From Chitinophaga sp. XS-30 (lineage in GTDB: Bacteria > Bacteroidota > Bacteroidia > Chitinophagales > Chitinophagaceae): DNA of 64,000 nucleotides. This document shows, one piece after another, positions 27,469 to 35,930 of the stretch. The translations under genes were made by a program, and so were the position numbers. The stretch is from assembly GCF_008086345.1 (NCBI RefSeq), contig NZ_CP043006.1:2106032-2170031 (forward strand), given 5' to 3'. Below the pieces are notes generated by a model. It was not told the origin of the DNA. It did not search any database and saw only the letters and a program-made list of their open reading frames with translations. The number at the start of each line of letters is the position of its first letter. The first letter of the stretch is position 1.

Positions 27469-29853
27469 TTAGTTATTTTTGATCGGCTTGGGCATCAGTG
27501 CTTTCGGGTTTCTTTCCTTTTCATCCTCTTTTTTCTTCTCTTTCCCTTTCTGCGTATCCTTTGCCGGTGGCGTTGTTTCCTGAACCGGTTCGCCGTAGTC
27601 TCTCAGATCGATCGTTTCATAGTCGCTGGCAGCGCCATTGCCCACATCCTCTGCTTCAGCGCCCGGTTGTACGTTGGATTCGTAATTAAAGTACAGATCG
27701 TTGCGCAAATTGGCGGGGATGGGGAAAGTGGATTTCGGGTCGATGCCCAGTGTTTTGTCCGCATACACTTTCTGCATGAAGAGCGCCCAGATGGGCAGGC
27801 CGGTATTGGCGCCCTGTCCCATTGCGGTGGTGTTGAAGCGGAGGTAGTTGTTCTCGCAACCTACCCATGAGCCTGCCAGTATCTGCGGAGTGTAACCAAT
27901 AAACCAGCCATCCGTATTATCGTTGGTAGTACCGGTTTTGCCGCCTATTTCACCGGGGATATTGTAACGGAAGCGCAGGCGTGCGCCGGTACCGCCGCTT
28001 TGCGTAACGCCTTCCATCATTTTCACCATGGTGTAGGAATCATTTTCACTGATCACTTCCCTTTTTTCCGGTACGAAGGTTTCCAGGATGTTGCCGTTGC
28101 GGTCTTCAATACGGGTGATGTATATCGGTTTGGTGATGACGCCGCGGGCGGGGAACATGGTGTAGGCGCGCAGCATATCGTATAACGAAAGTTCGGAAGT
28201 ACCCAGCGCAATGGAGGGGTAGGGATCGATCTTTTTGGAGAAGCCGATCTTGCTGTTGGCAAAGTCCGCGAATGCTTTGGCGGTCATCTGCTTGATAAGA
28301 TAGGCGCTGACCAGGTTGAGCGATTTGGCGAGGGCGCCGGCCATGGAAATGGAACCGCCTACGCTGCCTTCGGAGTTGCGGCTGAGCGTCCAGTTACCTA
28401 TGGTCACCGGTTCGTTGGGTAACATGGTATTGGGGCCGATGCCGTTCATCAGTGCAAAGCAGTAGAGGAAGGGTTTGAAAGTAGACCCTACCTGGCGTTG
28501 TGTTCTGATAACGTGATCATTCTTGAAATAGCGGAAATCGGGACCGCCTACCCAGGCTTTGACTTCCCCGCTTTCAGGGTCCATCGCCATAAATCCGGCC
28601 TGCAATACGGCGCGGGAATAGCGGATGGAGTCCATTGGCGTCATCACAGTATCGATCTCGTTCATTTCAGGATCGGTAAAACTGCGCCATGCGAACACCT
28701 GCATTTTGGTGGGGGTATTGAAAGCTTTTTCAATATCCTCATCGGATGCTTCATCTTCCTTCATTTGCCGGTAACGCTCTGAATCTTTCATGAACCGGTT
28801 CAGATCGGACTGGCGTTTGTCCCACACCTTGCCGGATTTGATGTTGGATTGCGCGTAGAAGGATTTTTGCAGGTCCTTCAGGTGCCTGGCTACCGCTTGT
28901 TCGGCATATATCTGCATGCGCGGGTTGATGGTGGTGTAGATCTTCAGCCCGTCCCGGTACAGATTATATTCCGTACCATCGGCTTTTTTATGGTCCTTGC
29001 ACCAGGCTTTCAGTTCACCGCGCAGCACTTCCCGGAAATAGGGTGCCAGGCCTTTGTTATGATCGAGTTTATTATATCTTAAAACGATGGGTTTGTTTTT
29101 GGCGGCATCGCCTTCGGCGCGGGTGATATATCCTTCATCCACCATATTCTCGATCACGGTATTGCGCCGGTCGCGGGACATCTGGGGATTTCTCCGCGGA
29201 TTGTATTGGGTAACGCCTTTGAGCATGCCCACCAGCACGGCGGCCTCTTCGATGCTGAGGCGGCTGGGTTCTTTGCTGAAGAAGGTCCTTGCCCCGTTCT
29301 CGATACCGTACACATTGTCGCCGAACGCCACTGTGTTCAGATACAACGTCAGTATCTCTTCCTTGGTAAAATTCCTTTCCAGTTTAATGGCGATCACCCA
29401 TTCGGAGAGCTTCTGGAATGCGCGTACGAAGGTGTTGCGGGAGCGTTGTTTGCCCTCTCCGTCCTGCTGCAGGTTCAGGGCCAGCTGCTGGGAAATGGTG
29501 CTGGAACCGCGTTTTTTCCCGACCATGAGATAGAACGGGATGGCCAGGGTGCCTTTGGCATCGATGCCTGAATGATCGTAGAAGCGGCGGTCTTCCGTAG
29601 CCAGCAGGGCATTGATCACATTTTTGGAAATATCTTTATAATCAATATTTGAACGGTCTACCTGCAAATATTTGCCCATGATGGTGCCATCTTCCGCATA
29701 CACGGTAGAAGCCAGGGCGGTACGGGGATTTTCCAACTCCTCAATACTGGGCATATGCCCGATAATGCGGAGATTGATCAGGAGGATAAGGACCAGAAAG
29801 AGGGTTACCCCTCCGCCGAACACTATCCACAATAACTTTACGGATTTTTTCAT
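27469..29853 (-). CDS. mrcA: Bifunctional penicillin-binding protein 1A
   Basis: 794 residues, class A PBP. It has an N-terminal membrane anchor (KLLWIVFGGGVTLFLVLILLINL). The glycosyltransferase domain GT51 has the catalytic Glu in ALLATEDRRFYDHSGID, then GSSTISQQLALNL, KLERNFTKEEILTLYLN. The transpeptidase has GSTFKPFLYCFALMNG (SxxK serine), SLN in AKSLNLVSAYL and GGKTGTTNDNTDGWFIGYT (KTG). It polymerises and cross-links peptidoglycan in the periplasm. The C-terminal ~60 residues are disordered and Lys/Glu-rich. It lies upstream-adjacent to nothing of the mre/fts clusters here, so it seems to be transcribed on its own. Confidence 0.95.
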   Translation of the reverse strand: MKKSVKLLWIVFGGGVTLFLVLILLINLRIIGHMPSIEELENPRTALASTVYAEDGTIMGKYLQVDRSNIDYKDISKNVINALLATEDRRFYDHSGIDAKGTLAIPFYLMVGKKRGSSTISQQLALNLQQDGEGKQRSRNTFVRAFQKLSEWVIAIKLERNFTKEEILTLYLNTVAFGDNVYGIENGARTFFSKEPSRLSIEEAAVLVGMLKGVTQYNPRRNPQMSRDRRNTVIENMVDEGYITRAEGDAAKNKPIVLRYNKLDHNKGLAPYFREVLRGELKAWCKDHKKADGTEYNLYRDGLKIYTTINPRMQIYAEQAVARHLKDLQKSFYAQSNIKSGKVWDKRQSDLNRFMKDSERYRQMKEDEASDEDIEKAFNTPTKMQVFAWRSFTDPEMNEIDTVMTPMDSIRYSRAVLQAGFMAMDPESGEVKAWVGGPDFRYFKNDHVIRTQRQVGSTFKPFLYCFALMNGIGPNTMLPNEPVTIGNWTLSRNSEGSVGGSISMAGALAKSLNLVSAYLIKQMTAKAFADFANSKIGFSKKIDPYPSIALGTSELSLYDMLRAYTMFPARGVITKPIYITRIEDRNGNILETFVPEKREVISENDSYTMVKMMEGVTQSGGTGARLRFRYNIPGEIGGKTGTTNDNTDGWFIGYTPQILAGSWVGCENNYLRFNTTAMGQGANTGLPIWALFMQKVYADKTLGIDPKSTFPIPANLRNDLYFNYESNVQPGAEAEDVGNGAASDYETIDLRDYGEPVQETTPPAKDTQKGKEKKKEDEKERNPKALMPKPIKNN

Positions 29854-29956
29854 CAGTATATTTTTCTAAACAGTCTGCTGCTAAATTATCTAAAATTGCC
29901 GGTATTTCCGGTACTGGGCGTGCTTCACCCGTCAGCAGCCATTTTTATCGCAAATA

Positions 29957-32900
29957 TTATTCCGTTATGTAGTTGTTATCAAAGAATTTGCGGTAGCCGG
30001 TGAGATCTTTGGTATTATTTAACAGAATGAAATTGTCCCGGGAAATGATAAAGAATTTATACTCAGTGGGTTTTATTCTTGGAATAATTACAGTCGATGC
30101 CGCTTTGGATATTTCATCGAAGTAATTCAGTGCGATTTCCTCTGACGGGAACAGCCGGAAAATGACCATGATGTCCGTTGGTGTCAGCGCGAAGCTGCTG
30201 GTTTCCACCTTGTCTGCTGCATGTTTCTCCGCATTGTATTTGGAGAATTGTGCCAGCGCTTCATCCAGCAGTACTTTGGACACCCGGTCGAAATACATGA
30301 CCACAAAATGCGGGATGGCGGCCTTCTCATCGCCCAGTTTGTACGGCGTTACCGGCGGTGGCGGCGGGGGAGGAGGCGTTACGGCGATGGCGGCGGAATC
30401 TCCCGGTGCTTTCAGGGCATTGCCGGCGGAGTCTGTAGCTGGTTTGTTTGCCGCTATGGCCGCGGAATCCGGCACCGGCTGCAAGGTCTGCTGTTGCCGC
30501 TGCCAGGGGTAACGGATGGACACGTTCTCATCGATCCGTGTTACGGATGTATTATCCCTGGCTACTTCCAGGTTGCCGAGGTAGTCCACGATCTGCTGTT
30601 TGTTGTTCAGCACGTTCCGGATGGCTGTAGCCTGAGCGAGTATGGCATCTTCTCCGGGATATTTTTTAATGACAGCCTCAATAGCGGCTTTGCCTTCTTC
30701 TTCGGTGCCTGTTTTGATAATGGTCATGGCCTCCAGCAGATCGAAGCGCGGCTGCATGGAGGTGAAGCCGAACACGGAGTCCGCCATGTGTTTCAGGGTA
30801 AATACGGTATCGTAGCGGCCGGTAAGGTAGGCCATGTAAGCGGAGTCGTAAACGGCGCTGACCGCATTCCTTTTTTCCACGCTTTCATCTTTGGGTGAGC
30901 CATGCAGCAGGATGCCGGCGAAGTTGCTGTTGGCAAACCTGGTCAGCAGCATCTGCTTGTAATGTGCGGCTTCGCGGGTATGGCTGAGCTTGTCATGCCA
31001 CACATACAGGGAGTACACCACTTCCGCCTGGCGCGGGTTGTCCGGAAAGCGGTCCAGCAGCGTATCGTAGGCGGCGATGGCCTCGCGTGGATTATCCAGC
31101 TTGTCGTGGTACAGTTTGCCCAGATCGAACCAGGCATCCATTTGCCTGTTGCGGGAAACTTCAAGTTTTTCCGGGGTAACGGGCAGGTTCACTGCCAGTG
31201 TGGCAACGTTGATGCTATCGGCAGGCAGGCGGTCGATGGCGGTTGCCAGATCTTCCGGTGCGGTTTCTTCGGTGGCTGCGGGTTGGCCGGGTACCTGGCC
31301 GATGGGGGCTCCCTGGCTTCTGCGCCAGTCGTCCGTCAGCTGGCGGCTGCCCCAGCGGCGCCTGAATTCGGAGTAGCCGGTGGATTTGCTGGCGGCATTA
31401 TAAAAATACCATTGGCCTCCTTCGTCTTTGCCGGCCATGGAAAAAGGGTCGCCGGAGGGATTATTGTTCAGTGTCCGGGATGACCTGTTCTCGTTCCTGC
31501 GGCCTTTTGCCGGCGGCGCTTTTGCGGTGCGCAGTGCGGTGACCTGCCGGGCCAGCAGGGAATCGCGTTCCGCCGGGGGGAGCGCGGCGATCCGCTGCAG
31601 GCTGTCTTCCTGGCGGATCAGCGCTATGGCGGCGGCTACTTCCGTGAGCACTTCCTTGCGGGTGTTGACCAGCTCCGCGTCCTCAAACTCCGGTCCCATA
31701 ATGGCCGCCGTGCTGTCGTAATACTGCTGGGCGGTCAGGTAATCTTTGCGGAAATAGTGGATATCGGCAATGCCTTTGAAGGTCAGTGTTTTCTGCAGCA
31801 TGTTGGCGCTTTCCACCTTGAGGCCTTTGTGCAGGTATTCCAGGGCCAGTTCCGGGCGTTCGTTGGCGCTGATGACCGCCATATTGTAGTAAATGGCATC
31901 GCGGAAGGGGATAAAGCGCTCTTTGCGCAGCATTTTCTGCAATGCGGCCAGGCTTTGATCCAGTCCGCCGCCGCTGGCTTTCACGTTGGCGCGGGCGATC
32001 TGCACCCGGGCGTTGAAATCCATGATGGCATCGGGTTTATAGGCGATCACATCCCGGAAGGCTTCCATGGCGGAATCCAATACGTTCCGGGAGGCATAAA
32101 TCTGGCCGAGAATGAAGCTCATGCGTGCTTTCTGGTCGCGGTTACCGCGGCTTTTGCGGATGGCTTCCCGCAGCGGGTCTATTGTTTCCGCATACATTCC
32201 CTGCTTGTAGAAGCGATAGGCTTGTATTTCCGCCAGCTGACCATCGAGGCGCCGGGGGAAATTCGGATCTTCTTCGAGGATATTGAGCAGGGATTGCGCT
32301 TCGTCGTGTTTCCGCTGTTCCAGGAAAGTGCGTGCCTGCCATAAAAAGGCATCGTTGCGGGCGGATTTATGGCGGAAACGGCTGAACCAGGTCTTATGTT
32401 TTTCTTCTGTGGCGATGGATATCCGCGAGTCTTCGCTCCGGCCTACCACGGTATTGTATTCGGATTTCTTTTTCGGGGCAAAAGTGGCGTTGATGTACTG
32501 GAAAGTGGTGTTGGCGTTTTCCATATCGCCCTTGTAATAATAAGCTTTGCCCACCAGCAGGTAGCAGTCGTCTATCCAGCTTCCGCGGGGATCGTGTATC
32601 TGTACGGCTACGGACGCTTTCTGGATCACGGAGTCCAGCTCGTTCATATCCAGGTTCAGCTTGTCGATCGTAAAGGGATAGAAGGGGAGGAATACGTTAT
32701 AGTTATCCTGGCGCTGAGTGTTGATCGCTTTCAGTACGCCTTCGAGCTTCAGTTTTGCATGATAGTAGTAATTATAGCGGGTAACGGTGTTTTGCACCAG
32801 CTTGCGCTTGATGGTAAAGGGCTTTTCGGCCATTTTTTCGGAAGGTGGACGGCGGTCCTCTACTTTAGCCGGTTTGTCCGTTGACTGGTTTTGCCCGAAT

Positions 32901-32974
32901 ACGGCCATCGTTCCCGAACAACATATCAACATCAGCACACAGGCACGTATCAATAAGGATCTATAATGATTCAT
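29957..32974 (-). CDS. Large TPR protein, PorW/SprE-like T9SS component
   Basis: 1005 residues with a signal peptide (about 1-28, LLIRACVLMLICCSGTMAVFGQ region; the lipobox is not canonical). TPR helices run through most of residues 80-450 and 590-760. The C-terminal ~90 residues (FALTPTDIMVIFRLFPSEE, EYKFFIISRDNFILLNNTKDL, YRKFFDNNY) match the conserved tail of the PorW/SprE family, needed for the type IX secretion system and gliding in Bacteroidota. A proline-rich stretch (PPPPPPPPVTPYKLGDEKA) lies before this tail. The window also holds a T9SS cargo (6680-8311), so the system is probably active in this cell. Identification rests on overall layout and C-terminal pattern. Confidence 0.72.
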   Translation of the reverse strand: MNHYRSLLIRACVLMLICCSGTMAVFGQNQSTDKPAKVEDRRPPSEKMAEKPFTIKRKLVQNTVTRYNYYYHAKLKLEGVLKAINTQRQDNYNVFLPFYPFTIDKLNLDMNELDSVIQKASVAVQIHDPRGSWIDDCYLLVGKAYYYKGDMENANTTFQYINATFAPKKKSEYNTVVGRSEDSRISIATEEKHKTWFSRFRHKSARNDAFLWQARTFLEQRKHDEAQSLLNILEEDPNFPRRLDGQLAEIQAYRFYKQGMYAETIDPLREAIRKSRGNRDQKARMSFILGQIYASRNVLDSAMEAFRDVIAYKPDAIMDFNARVQIARANVKASGGGLDQSLAALQKMLRKERFIPFRDAIYYNMAVISANERPELALEYLHKGLKVESANMLQKTLTFKGIADIHYFRKDYLTAQQYYDSTAAIMGPEFEDAELVNTRKEVLTEVAAAIALIRQEDSLQRIAALPPAERDSLLARQVTALRTAKAPPAKGRRNENRSSRTLNNNPSGDPFSMAGKDEGGQWYFYNAASKSTGYSEFRRRWGSRQLTDDWRRSQGAPIGQVPGQPAATEETAPEDLATAIDRLPADSINVATLAVNLPVTPEKLEVSRNRQMDAWFDLGKLYHDKLDNPREAIAAYDTLLDRFPDNPRQAEVVYSLYVWHDKLSHTREAAHYKQMLLTRFANSNFAGILLHGSPKDESVEKRNAVSAVYDSAYMAYLTGRYDTVFTLKHMADSVFGFTSMQPRFDLLEAMTIIKTGTEEEGKAAIEAVIKKYPGEDAILAQATAIRNVLNNKQQIVDYLGNLEVARDNTSVTRIDENVSIRYPWQRQQQTLQPVPDSAAIAANKPATDSAGNALKAPGDSAAIAVTPPPPPPPPVTPYKLGDEKAAIPHFVVMYFDRVSKVLLDEALAQFSKYNAEKHAADKVETSSFALTPTDIMVIFRLFPSEEIALNYFDEISKAASTVIIPRIKPTEYKFFIISRDNFILLNNTKDLTGYRKFFDNNYITE

Positions 32975-33100
32975 GTAAAGCCAGGGTCAATAAAAACTAC
33001 TATATAAACTGTATTATCGAAATAAATATTTTAAAGATAGGATAATTTTTTTCTCAGCCCGGCGTATAAAAAGGACGTTGAACCGAACTGCGAATTAAGG

Positions 33101-33215
33101 ATTTTTTGATGGATAATTGCATTTTTTCTTTAATCTTTACATCCCGGCGGGATTTGTAATGAATCCATTACGATTTTTGGCGGATAATTGCATAATTTCT
33201 TTAATCTTTACAATC
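33101..33215 (+). repeat. Duplicated promoter-like segment, 71-bp spacing
   Basis: GGATAATTGCAT with TTTCTTTAATCTTTACA occurs at 33111-33140 and again at 33182-33211. Each copy carries a preceding TTTTTG and TAATCTTT, resembling -33 and -7 elements (last base of TAnnTTTG differs). A short palindrome ATCCCGGCGGGAT (33141-33153 region) lies between. The copies sit just before the gene at 33237 and may form tandem promoters. Confidence 0.6.
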
Positions 33216-33236
33216 CATTCGTAATTTTAACGCATA

Positions 33237-33638
33237 ATGGCTTCAGACGACAGAAATAAAGGAGGCGGCAGGAATCTTGACAGGTTGAACCACAAGTACC
33301 GGCTGGTGATCATGAACGACGACACGTATGAGGAGGTGACTGCATTCCGGTTGTCCCGCATGAGCGTGTATGTTGCGCTCAGCACGCTGTTTGTGCTGCT
33401 GGTGGCCATTACGGTAGCTACTGTGGTGTTTACGCCTTTGCGATATTATATTCCGGGATATGGCGATTTGAAACAGCGGAAGGAATTCATGCAGTTACGG
33501 ATGAAAGCGGATTCCCTGGAGCGGGCTATTTCTACGCGGGACCGGTACCTGGAGAACCTGAAGAATGTGATCAGCGGGGATATCAAACTGGATACGACCA
33601 TGCTGAAGGTGCCGAAAGTGGATAACAGTACATATTAA
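33237..33638 (+). CDS. Single-pass membrane protein resembling the N-terminus of M23 peptidases
   Basis: 133 residues. A cytoplasmic start (DRLNHKYRLVIMNDDTYEEVTAFRLSRM) leads to one membrane helix (VYVALSTLFVLLVAITVATVVF), then TPLRYYIPGYGDLKQRKEFMQLRMKADSLERAI and ENLKNVISGDI. This is the same opening that many Bacteroidota M23-family endopeptidases show before a linker and the LytM domain. Here the chain stops with no peptidase domain, and no continuation was seen in the next 95 bases before the bactofilin gene. It may be a genuine stand-alone anchor, perhaps working with bactofilin in the periplasm or at the envelope. Function unknown. Confidence 0.65.
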   Translation: MASDDRNKGGGRNLDRLNHKYRLVIMNDDTYEEVTAFRLSRMSVYVALSTLFVLLVAITVATVVFTPLRYYIPGYGDLKQRKEFMQLRMKADSLERAISTRDRYLENLKNVISGDIKLDTTMLKVPKVDNSTY

Positions 33639-33733
33639 GTTCGCTGCCAAAGATTTAATGATTAAACAACATATATTTTATTTATTTACTATCTTACACC
33701 CGTATCTTTCAAAACTGAAAAACCTTTTCACCT

Positions 33734-34180
33734 ATGTTTAACCAGAACAAGAAAGGCGATGGCAAGAGCATCATGCCTACATCCAACATCAATCTCATTG
33801 GGAATGGCACCTCTATCCAGGGCGATATTGTGTGTGAGGGAGACATCCGCATAGACGGTCAGGTGAATGGCCTGGTATCCACAAAAGCGAAGATCGTGGT
33901 GGGCCCTGAAGGGGAGATCACGGGCGATCTGGTGTGCCAGAGCGCGGATATCCTGGGCAAGGTGACAGGCATCATCAAGGTGGATGATCTGTTGTTCCTG
34001 AAAGGCAATGCGGCGATCAAAGGCGACATATATACCACGCATTTCGAGATGGAGCCTACCGTGAAGTTCAACGGCCGCTGCTATATGGACCCTGCGGAAG
34101 CTCCGCAGATCGGTACCGCGGCGGATAATCATGCTGATACCCGTCATGACAGATCCTTCATCCAGGAAGAAACCGTATAA
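33734..34180 (+). CDS. Bactofilin-family polymerising protein
   Basis: 148 residues. The core (about 18-120) shows the repeated beta-helix rungs of bactofilins: NINLIGNGTSIQGDI, CEGDIRIDGQVNGLVSTKAKIVVGPEGEITGDLVCQSADILGKVTGIIKV and LKGNAAIKGDIYT. Bactofilins form filaments without nucleotides and place peptidoglycan or envelope enzymes; their partners are often M23 peptidases, which fits the truncated M23-like gene just upstream. The tail is polar and probably disordered. It overlaps the start of AtpZ by 35 bases. Confidence 0.9.
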   Translation: MFNQNKKGDGKSIMPTSNINLIGNGTSIQGDIVCEGDIRIDGQVNGLVSTKAKIVVGPEGEITGDLVCQSADILGKVTGIIKVDDLLFLKGNAAIKGDIYTTHFEMEPTVKFNGRCYMDPAEAPQIGTAADNHADTRHDRSFIQEETV

Positions 34181-34370
34181 TTCGCTCTGGAAGTACGCCG
34201 GGCTGGCGTTCCAGATGCTGGCGGCCATAGGTTTGTCCCTGTGGCTGGGACACCTGCTGGACCAGTGGACCGGCATGCGTTTCCCGCTTTTCATGATCAT
34301 TTTGTCCTTACTGGCTTTAGCGCTACTTTTGTGGCAAATCGTTAAAGATACCAGCAAGCATGACCGATAA
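34146..34370 (+). CDS. atpZ: AtpZ-like membrane protein
   Basis: 74 residues from ATG 34146 (a start at 34131 in the same frame is possible). Two membrane helices (LWKYAGLAFQMLAAIGLSLWLG and FPLFMIILSLLALALLLWQIV) joined by HLLDQWTGMR form the short hairpin seen in AtpZ/AtpI-family proteins that accompany F-type ATP synthase, where AtpI helps build the c-ring or AtpZ aids ion transport. It overlaps bactofilin by 35 bases and the next gene by 11, so the three are tightly coupled. The ATP synthase genes themselves do not follow. Confidence 0.75.
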   Translation: MTDPSSRKKPYNSLWKYAGLAFQMLAAIGLSLWLGHLLDQWTGMRFPLFMIILSLLALALLLWQIVKDTSKHDR

Positions 34371-34755
34371 ATTCATTCTCTGGCTGGCAGTTGTATCCGG
34401 ACTGATCACTGCCGCCCTGTTCTTTCTTAAAGGCTGGCTTCAGCAGGCACTGGGAGTGCACTTCGAGGTGCTGGTGGCCGGCAATATTGCGCTGGCGCTG
34501 ATCACTTTTATCAGTTATTCCCTTAACCGGAAAGGCATGAAAGCCGACAATCCGAATGTCTTCGTCCGTTCGGTATATGCCTCCACCCTGGCTAAACTGA
34601 TGCTCTGCGCAACAGGCATCGTTGTTTATGTTATGGTTAACCGCAGTACGGTGAGCAAAGCCACCATCTTTTTATTAATGTTCTTTTACCTCGTGTACAC
34701 GGTGTTCGAAACCATGCACCTGTACCGTACCAGCATCAAGCAAAAGAAGTATTGA
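34360..34755 (+). CDS. Four-helix membrane protein, AtpI-like
   Basis: 131 residues with four predicted membrane helices (FILWLAVVSGLITAALFFL, LVAGNIALALITFISYSL, SVYASTLAKLMLCATGIVVYVM, IFLLMFFYLVYTVFETMHLY). Proteins of this size and layout sit between AtpZ and atpB in many Bacteroidota. Overlaps AtpZ by 11 bases. No motif decides its role; assignment is from position and topology. Confidence 0.6.
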   Translation: MTDKFILWLAVVSGLITAALFFLKGWLQQALGVHFEVLVAGNIALALITFISYSLNRKGMKADNPNVFVRSVYASTLAKLMLCATGIVVYVMVNRSTVSKATIFLLMFFYLVYTVFETMHLYRTSIKQKKY

Positions 34756-35378
34756 CATTGAAGCAGGAAGCTCCTTTACAGGCATTGGCCGGCTATCTGC
34801 CAGAGGGGACCTTTGAGCAGGTGATCGCCTATATTACCCAATTCAAAGTACATCTTACCATTACCCGCGAACGGCAGAGCGTGCTGGGCGATTACCGCCA
34901 TCCCTATGAGAACAAGGGGCACCGCATCAGCATCAATGGCGGGTTGAATAAGTATGCTTTCCTGCTGACGCTCCTGCACGAGATCGCCCACCTGGTGACC
35001 TTTATCAAATACGGGCACAGGGTTTCCGCGCATGGGAAGGAGTGGAAACAGGAATATGGACTGATCCTGAAGGAATTTGTGGGCAAACAGTATATGCCGC
35101 ATGATGTGGAAGCCGCGGTGCGGGAAAGTTTGCATAACCCTGCCGCCAGTTCCTGTGCGGATGAGGCGCTGATGCGCGTTTTAAAGCAGTACGACCGGCG
35201 GAAGGAAAATCATTACCTGGTGGAGCAGCTGCCGGCGGGGCAGTTGTTCAGAACAAAGGACGGGCGGGTTTTCCGCAAAGGAGAACGGGTCCGCAAACGT
35301 TTCCGTTGCGAGGAGGTGCCGTCAGGCAAGGTGTATCTCTTCAGCCCGGTGTACGAAGTGGAGCTGGTGAGTGAGTAA
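34752..35378 (+). CDS. SprT-like zinc-binding protein
   Basis: 208 residues with a TTG start that overlaps the stop of the previous gene in the sequence TTGA. A second TTG two codons later is possible. The zincin motif LLHEIAHLVTF (HExxH) sits at about residue 78, followed by the third ligand region HGKEWKQEYGLILKEF. The C-terminal part FRTKDGRVFRKGERVRKRFRCEEVPSGKVYLFSPVYEVELV is the zinc-ribbon-like region of the SprT family but with one Cys only. Function is unknown in bacteria; a metal-dependent protease or nucleic-acid binding role is possible. It stands where atpB is often found in relatives. Confidence 0.75.
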   Translation: MTLKQEAPLQALAGYLPEGTFEQVIAYITQFKVHLTITRERQSVLGDYRHPYENKGHRISINGGLNKYAFLLTLLHEIAHLVTFIKYGHRVSAHGKEWKQEYGLILKEFVGKQYMPHDVEAAVRESLHNPAASSCADEALMRVLKQYDRRKENHYLVEQLPAGQLFRTKDGRVFRKGERVRKRFRCEEVPSGKVYLFSPVYEVELVSE

Positions 35379-35432
35379 CCGGTTTGCCTTGAAAGCGGGT
35401 TTGTACCTGGACAGGCAAGCCTCCCGCCAAAA

Positions 35433-35840
35433 TCATTGAACGATATTGATCGTATTCAGTTTCACCGGAGTGCCTACACGCAATGAGTGCGGTATCTCGG
35501 CCACCTGGTCGATAAAACGCACCATTTCCTCGATCTTTTCCCGCGGCGCGGAGGAATGCACTTTAACATCATACCGGATATTGCGCGCATGCGCCGGCTC
35601 GCCGCTCCAGTCCCCGTTGATGATGATCTCCACATCGGAGATCTCCAGTTCCAGATTGGCGGCTTCCCGGAACAGGTCGTTACAGATGCTGGCGCCGATG
35701 GACATCATGAACAGTTCTTCCCCGCTGAAACCTATACCCAGCCCGCCGGTACGCGGCGTACGGTCGATCACCAGGCTGCGGGGGCCAGCCCAGCCTGCTG
35801 CGGCACTGCTGTCGTGGATTGTTTTGATGTGTATTTGCAT
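35433..35840 (-). CDS. OsmC-family protein
   Basis: 135 residues, the length of OsmC/Ohr thiol peroxidases. TPRTGGLGIGFSGEELFMMSIGASICNDLFREA is the helical region that carries the peroxidatic Cys (in ASICNDL). Only one Cys is present at the usual catalytic place; the second Cys of Ohr/OsmC is missing, so a peroxidase acting through a two-Cys disulfide is doubtful and a related binding or one-Cys function is possible. It is convergent with the SprT-like gene. Confidence 0.8.
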   Translation of the reverse strand: MQIHIKTIHDSSAAAGWAGPRSLVIDRTPRTGGLGIGFSGEELFMMSIGASICNDLFREAANLELEISDVEIIINGDWSGEPAHARNIRYDVKVHSSAPREKIEEMVRFIDQVAEIPHSLRVGTPVKLNTINIVQ

Positions 35841-35872
35841 AATATGTTTAATGTACGCAAACTTGGGGGGAT

Positions 35873-35905
35873 AAACAAAAACCTCCCACCGGGGGGCGGG
35901 AGGTT
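35873..35905 (-). terminator. Terminator of the MuiA-family gene
   Basis: Read on the minus strand, AACCTCCC (35905-35898), loop of ten, GGGAGGTT (35887-35880), then TTTGTTT. It begins 26 bases after the stop at 35931. Confidence 0.82.
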
Positions 35906-35930
35906 GCGGGATAAACGGACCTTGACCGTA

